Shown here: in pieces, positions 41,159 to 44,117 of the stretch
How positions within the stretch are numbered: position 1 is the first letter of the stretch
How the letters are laid out: the number at the start of each line of letters is the position of its first letter
Source of the DNA: DAOTTX01 sp034437515
GTDB taxonomy: Bacteria > Chloroflexota > Anaerolineae > Aggregatilineales > Phototrophicaceae
Assembly (NCBI GenBank): GCA_034437515.1
Contig: DAOTTX010000320.1
Span: 1 to 44,117, forward strand
DNA length: 44,117 nt
Reading direction: 5' to 3'
Translations under genes and position numbers: made by a program
The notes under the pieces: generated by a model
What the model was told of the DNA's origin: nothing
The model's database searches: none
Seen by the model: only the letters and a program-made list of their open reading frames with translations

Positions 41159-41571
41159 TCGAACATGTAAAGGGTATGGAAATATTGCAGCCACCGGGTT
41201 GGGCACGACCGCGTGGCTACTCAAATGGAGTGGTGGCGCAGGGGCAGCTTGTATTCATCGCCGGGCAAATCGGCTGGAATGCCGAGCAACAGTTCGCCAC
41301 CGATGATTTCGTCGGTCAAACCCGGCAGGCGCTTGAAAATGTGCTGGCTATTCTGGCGGAAGCAGGCGGCGAACCTCATCATATTGCAAGGATGATCTGG
41401 TACGTCACAGATAAGCGGGAATACGTCGCCTCGTATAGGGCAATCGGTGAGGTCTATCGAGAGTTGATAGGGAAGCATTATCCGGTCATGACCGCATTTC
41501 AAGTCCGCGGATTAATTGAAGACCGGGCGAAAGTCGAAATTGAAGTAACCGCTGTGATACCTGTAAAATAG
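41155..41571 (+). CDS. RidA (YjgF/UK114)-family protein, probable enamine/imine deaminase
   Basis: 138 aa RidA fold: GYSNGVVAQGQLVFIAGQIGW, QTRQALENVLAILAEAGG, MIWYVTDKREYVASY and KVEIEVTAV. The strand that holds the catalytic Arg105 of RidA (PxR) reads YPVMTAF here, with Met112 in that place, so it belongs to a branch without the archetypal arginine. The start is GTG 41155, overlapping the ligase stop as GTGA, with AAAGGG at 7 bases. The monooxygenase/reductase product is an enamine that must lose ammonia, and a Rid protein is well placed to speed that hydrolysis. Confidence 0.88.
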   Translation: MIEHVKGMEILQPPGWARPRGYSNGVVAQGQLVFIAGQIGWNAEQQFATDDFVGQTRQALENVLAILAEAGGEPHHIARMIWYVTDKREYVASYRAIGEVYRELIGKHYPVMTAFQVRGLIEDRAKVEIEVTAVIPVK

Positions 41572-41580
41572 GAAATTAAT

Positions 41581-42813
41581 ATGGATTTTCAACTGACGGA
41601 TGAGCAAATCGAAGCACAGAAGATGGTACGGGAGTTCGCCCGCCGCGAGGTCATTCCTGTAATCGGTGAATGGGATCGCAAGCAAGAAATGAACCCCGAT
41701 TTTTTACCACGTATGGGCGAACTCGGCATCCTCGGGATCAGCATCCCTGTGCGTTATGGCGGGCAAGGCTTTGACTACGTTACACTGGGGTTGGTCTGTG
41801 AAGAATTGGAACGGGCAGATACAACCCTGCGCGTGGTCATGTCCGTGCATCACGGGTTGAACAGTCAGGCCATCCTCCAATGGGGGACGGAAGAACAGAA
41901 GCAGAAATTCCTCACACCCCAGGCACGCGGGGACGCTTATGCCGCGTTCTGCCTGACGGAATCGAACGCAGGCACCGATGTCGCCGGGATGAACTCCACC
42001 GCCATCCGCCAGGGGGATAAATACATCCTCAATGGGGAGAAAATGTGGATCAGCCTTGCGAGCAAAGCCCATAACTATCTGGTGGTTGCCAAGCATGACC
42101 CACAGGCTGAAAAACAGCATGACTCGATGAGTGCCTTTCTGGTCACGGCGGATATGCCCGGTGTGACTTGCGGCGACATCCACGGGAAGTTGGGCGTGCG
42201 GGCTGGGTCTACCGGCTGGGTGAAGTTCGACGATGTCGAAGTCCCGGTTGAGAACCGGCTCGGTGAGGAAGGCGAGGGCTTTAAGATCGCCATGACCTGC
42301 CTGGATAACGGACGTTATACGGTCGGGGCAGGGGCGACCGGTCTAATCCGGGCGTGCCTGGAAGAAAGTGTTAGATACGCGCACGAGCGTGAGACCTTCG
42401 GGCGCTCTATCGGGAAGCATCAACTCGTCAAGCAGAAGCTCGCCTATATGCGCCTGTGGTATGACCAGGCTCATATGATGATGCTGCGCGTCGGTTGGCT
42501 GAAGAACCAGGGCGTGCGCAATACCCGTGAGACGAGCCAATTCAAGTGGTTTGCGACCGATCAAAGTGTGGCGGCGGCGTTAGAAGCCGTGCAGATTCAC
42601 GGGTCTTACGGCTTTAGTGACGAGTATCCGGTGGAGCGTTATCTGCGCAACAGCAAGGGCGCAGTTATCTATGAAGGCACCAGCGAAATCCATCAGGTCA
42701 TGCAGGCGGATTACGAACTTGGCTACCGTGAGGATAGGCCGCTGCGCTGCGAAGCTCCGGCTTACGACCCGGAATTCTGGCAGCAGGAGCCGTCGCTGGT
42801 CGCCGGTAATTAG
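41581..42813 (+). CDS. Acyl-CoA dehydrogenase, glutaryl-CoA dehydrogenase-like
   Basis: 410 aa with AFCLTESNAGTDVAGM, YILNGEKMWISLAS, GKLGVRAGSTGWVKFDDVEVP, RETFGRSIGKHQLVKQKLA and the catalytic YEGTSEIHQVM. The last motif and the length resemble glutaryl-CoA dehydrogenases and short-chain enzymes. In CoA-dependent aromatic breakdown, beta-oxidation of C7 dicarboxylyl-CoAs gives glutaryl-CoA, which this class converts to crotonyl-CoA and CO2. AGGAA lies 6 bases before ATG 41581. Decarboxylating activity is inferred; a simple short-chain dehydrogenase is possible. Confidence 0.87.
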   Translation: MDFQLTDEQIEAQKMVREFARREVIPVIGEWDRKQEMNPDFLPRMGELGILGISIPVRYGGQGFDYVTLGLVCEELERADTTLRVVMSVHHGLNSQAILQWGTEEQKQKFLTPQARGDAYAAFCLTESNAGTDVAGMNSTAIRQGDKYILNGEKMWISLASKAHNYLVVAKHDPQAEKQHDSMSAFLVTADMPGVTCGDIHGKLGVRAGSTGWVKFDDVEVPVENRLGEEGEGFKIAMTCLDNGRYTVGAGATGLIRACLEESVRYAHERETFGRSIGKHQLVKQKLAYMRLWYDQAHMMMLRVGWLKNQGVRNTRETSQFKWFATDQSVAAALEAVQIHGSYGFSDEYPVERYLRNSKGAVIYEGTSEIHQVMQADYELGYREDRPLRCEAPAYDPEFWQQEPSLVAGN

Positions 42814-42846
42814 TCGAAGATAAAACAAAGCGTAAAGGAGAAATCT

Positions 42847-43269
42847 ATGGCTACGAATACTTCGCCGACATCAAATAACCGATCATTACTTTTCGCCGCT
42901 GCCGTCGGAGGTGTAATTGCCGCCGTCGCTAACGCGATTGTCTATTTCGTCGGTGATAGCGCCGGCGTGGAGTTCATCGTCCCGGCGGGTGGGCCGGGCA
43001 GTGAAAATACGATGGAACTTCCGCTGGTTGCCATCATTCTGATCAGCGCGGCGCCGGCATTCATCGCTGCTGGCCTCATCGCTACGCTCAGGCGTTTTAC
43101 TGATCGTGCGATGACTGTCTTCTACGTGATCGCTGCCGTAATCCTCGTGATTTCTTTCTTCCCGTTAGGGCAGGAAGGCGTCGCTGAGGATGCCATCATC
43201 TACCTGGCGGTGATGCATGTCGCCGCTGCGGGTGCAATCGTAGGAGCATTTGCTTACGCCCGGCGCTAG
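42847..43269 (+). CDS. Small four-helix membrane protein (DUF6069-like)
   Basis: 140 aa with four predicted membrane helices at about 15-36, 60-80, 91-110 and 117-137. The first loop holds a Gly/Pro-rich segment (VPAGGPGSENTMELP). It resembles the DUF6069 family by helix pattern and opening, which is recall only. AAAGGAG lies 6 bases before ATG 42847. It is the last gene before the terminator and 33 bases after the dehydrogenase. No catalytic residues are seen and the function is unknown. Confidence 0.75.
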   Translation: MATNTSPTSNNRSLLFAAAVGGVIAAVANAIVYFVGDSAGVEFIVPAGGPGSENTMELPLVAIILISAAPAFIAAGLIATLRRFTDRAMTVFYVIAAVILVISFFPLGQEGVAEDAIIYLAVMHVAAAGAIVGAFAYARR

Positions 43270-43299
43270 ATTCACTTGCGTACAGTTGATTAAATTCAT

Positions 43300-43341
43300 G
43301 TGGCGGAACCCGCGAGAGTAAACGGGTTCCGCCGCTTTTTT
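43300..43341 (+). terminator. Rho-independent terminator of the 2-aminobenzoyl-CoA operon
   Basis: GGCGGAACCCG (43302-43312) pairs perfectly with CGGGTTCCGCC (43323-43333) around a 10-base loop. The stem extends by G-C and T-G pairs to 43300/43335 and is followed by TTTTTT (43336-43341). It lies 30 bases after the last stop codon. Confidence 0.93.
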
Positions 43342-43356
43342 AACATCTCATATTGA

Positions 43357-43677
43357 CTTTTAAGAGGTGGTGTTTGGTGTTTCTACGCCTGCACGGGCCA
43401 CGCGGCATCCACGCCACCGAGGACACCGCTCCAGGACGGCCTGGACAGCGTCCGGGCGGAGATCGACGCGACACCAAGCAGTCCGTTCGGCTTCATCGGC
43501 GAGCAGACCGACCCCAACGGCTTGCTGTATCTGCGTGCGCGGTACTATGATCCCGCGACAGGCGTGTTCATGTCCCGCGATGCGTTCGAGGGAACGATGA
43601 ACCCTCTGATGTGTGTGAATGGGTACTCATACGTTGAAGGTAACCCCATCAACCACGCTGTCAGGGCATACGCATGA
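43357..43677 (+). pseudogene. RHS repeat-associated core domain remnant
   Basis: The frame is open from 43357 to TGA 43675-43677 without a proper start. It reads LQDGLDSVRAEIDA, then SPFGFIGEQTDPNG, LYLRARYYDPATGVFMSRD and GYSYVEGNPINHAV, the conserved end of RHS/YD-repeat polymorphic toxins. The normal stretch between the DGLGSVR part and the GFTGE part is missing, and nothing of the YD repeats lies upstream. It therefore looks like a deleted fragment. No toxin tip or immunity gene follows; an ISAs1-family transposase does. Confidence 0.8.
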
Positions 43678-43701
43678 GATAGGATTACGATAAAGCGCCA
43701 C

Positions 43702-44117
43702 GACCATGCACCGTGCTTGTGCATGGTCACCATTGCGGATACGAGAATGCAAGCTTTATACTGCCGATGACGTAGACCTACTGGAGAATCCCCATGAGCC
43801 TATCAGTGAGCCTTGAAACCCACTTTGCCGACCTGCCCGACCCGCGTGAACCCGGCAAATGCCAACATAAACTGTTGGATATGGTCATTATCGCGGTGTG
43901 TGCCACCATTGCCAATGCCGATGACTGGCAAGGCATCGTCACTTTTGCCCAAGCCAAAGCCGATTGGTTGGAGCGGTGGTTAGATTTGCCCAATGGTATC
44001 CCCTCACATGATACCTTTGAGCGCGTCTTCGGGAAATTGGACATGGCAGCTTTCGAGTCGCGTTTCATTGCCTGGACACAAGACGTTTTCCAGTTGACCA
44101 CGGGACAGGTGGTGGCG
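43702..44117 (+). mobile_element. Left part of an ISAs1-family insertion sequence
   Basis: The element continues past the window edge. Its exact left end is not resolved. The most likely end-associated feature is GACCATGCAC (43702-43711) paired with GTGCATGGTC (43719-43728) around a 7-base loop, 65 bases before the transposase start. It may be a transcription-blocking hairpin. The 43729-43793 stretch holds nothing else recognisable. Confidence 0.55.
43794..44117 (+). CDS. ISAs1-family (H-repeat type) transposase, N-terminal part
   Basis: 108 residues are visible before the window ends. The sequence LPDPREPGKCQHKLLDMVII, then NADDWQGIVTFAQAKADWL, LPNGIPSHDTFERVFGKLD and FIAWTQDV is the N-terminal DDE_Tnp_1-associated domain of ISAs1/H-repeat transposases. 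The catalytic DDE part lies outside. GGAG is 7 bases before ATG 43794. No frameshift is seen in the visible part, so the copy could be intact. Confidence 0.93.
   Translation, partial: MSLSVSLETHFADLPDPREPGKCQHKLLDMVIIAVCATIANADDWQGIVTFAQAKADWLERWLDLPNGIPSHDTFERVFGKLDMAAFESRFIAWTQDVFQLTTGQVVA

Noticed and set aside
43353..43600. Two short open frames overlapping the RHS remnant
   Set aside because: The third frame carries the recognisable RHS core motifs; the others are frame shadows.
1..44117. CRISPR arrays, tRNA or rRNA genes, phage genes or toxin-antitoxin systems
   Set aside because: I looked for repeated spacers, clover-leaf segments and typical defence or phage motifs and found none; the RHS remnant has no toxin tip.

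Overview
The window is a dense aromatic-compound catabolic region of an aerobic bacterium. GC looks moderate (roughly 55-60%, judged by eye), coding density is very high and many genes overlap by 4 bases (ATGA). The RHS remnant at the right end has the wording (SPFGFIGEQTDPNG, LYLRARYYDPATG) that I associate with Chloroflexota. I therefore favour a Chloroflexota (Anaerolineae-like) host, but no marker gene proves it. Mobile-element material sits at both edges: a possible transposase C-terminus at 3-98, and an RHS-core remnant plus an ISAs1-family transposase at 43357-44117.

Region 1 (388-20921, minus strand) is a run of 17 genes with no gap above 75 bases. It reads from one strong promoter (TTGACA-N17-TATATA at 20977-21005) and is probably controlled by the divergent TetR gene at 21116. 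In transcription order it encodes: a DHDPS-superfamily protein without the usual lysine; a LivJ-type binding protein; an MhpD-like hydratase; a NicX-like ring-cleavage dioxygenase; an alpha/beta hydrolase; a CurA-type reductase; a diheme cytochrome c; a quinone-oxidoreductase-like MDR protein; a fused indolepyruvate:ferredoxin oxidoreductase; an acyl-CoA dehydrogenase; a fused LivH-LivM permease; LivG; LivF; a FadH-like FMN/4Fe-4S/FAD reductase; a MaoC-type hydratase; an SDR dehydrogenase; and a thiolase. It looks like a self-contained uptake, ring-opening and beta-oxidation unit for an aromatic or N-heteroaromatic acid. I cannot match it to a described pathway, and it is the best candidate for something new.

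Region 2 (21720-30288) has a cytochrome P450 divergent from a MarR gene. The MarR gene leads a complete protocatechuate/beta-ketoadipate operon in the order pcaD-pcaC-pcaH-pcaG-pcaB-pcaF-pcaIJ (the last fused), followed by a cytochrome c lipoprotein. Region 3 (30301-31693) is an NmrA-like gene divergent from an HxlR regulator with a clear palindromic operator.

Region 4 (31696-43341) matches aerobic 2-aminobenzoyl-CoA (anthranilate) metabolism. A leftward pair (alpha/beta hydrolase, 3-hydroxyacyl-CoA dehydrogenase) diverges from a rightward operon: 2-aminobenzoyl-CoA monooxygenase/reductase-like protein, SDR, MarR, crotonase, acyl-CoA dehydrogenase, 2-aminobenzoate-CoA ligase, RidA, glutaryl-CoA-dehydrogenase-like protein and a small membrane protein. 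It ends at a textbook terminator (43300-43341).

Together the modules channel aromatic acids through protocatechuate (to succinyl-CoA and acetyl-CoA), through a CoA-thioester epoxidase/reductase-type route (to glutaryl-CoA, crotonyl-CoA and acetyl-CoA), and through one unassigned oxygenolytic route with its own ABC importer.
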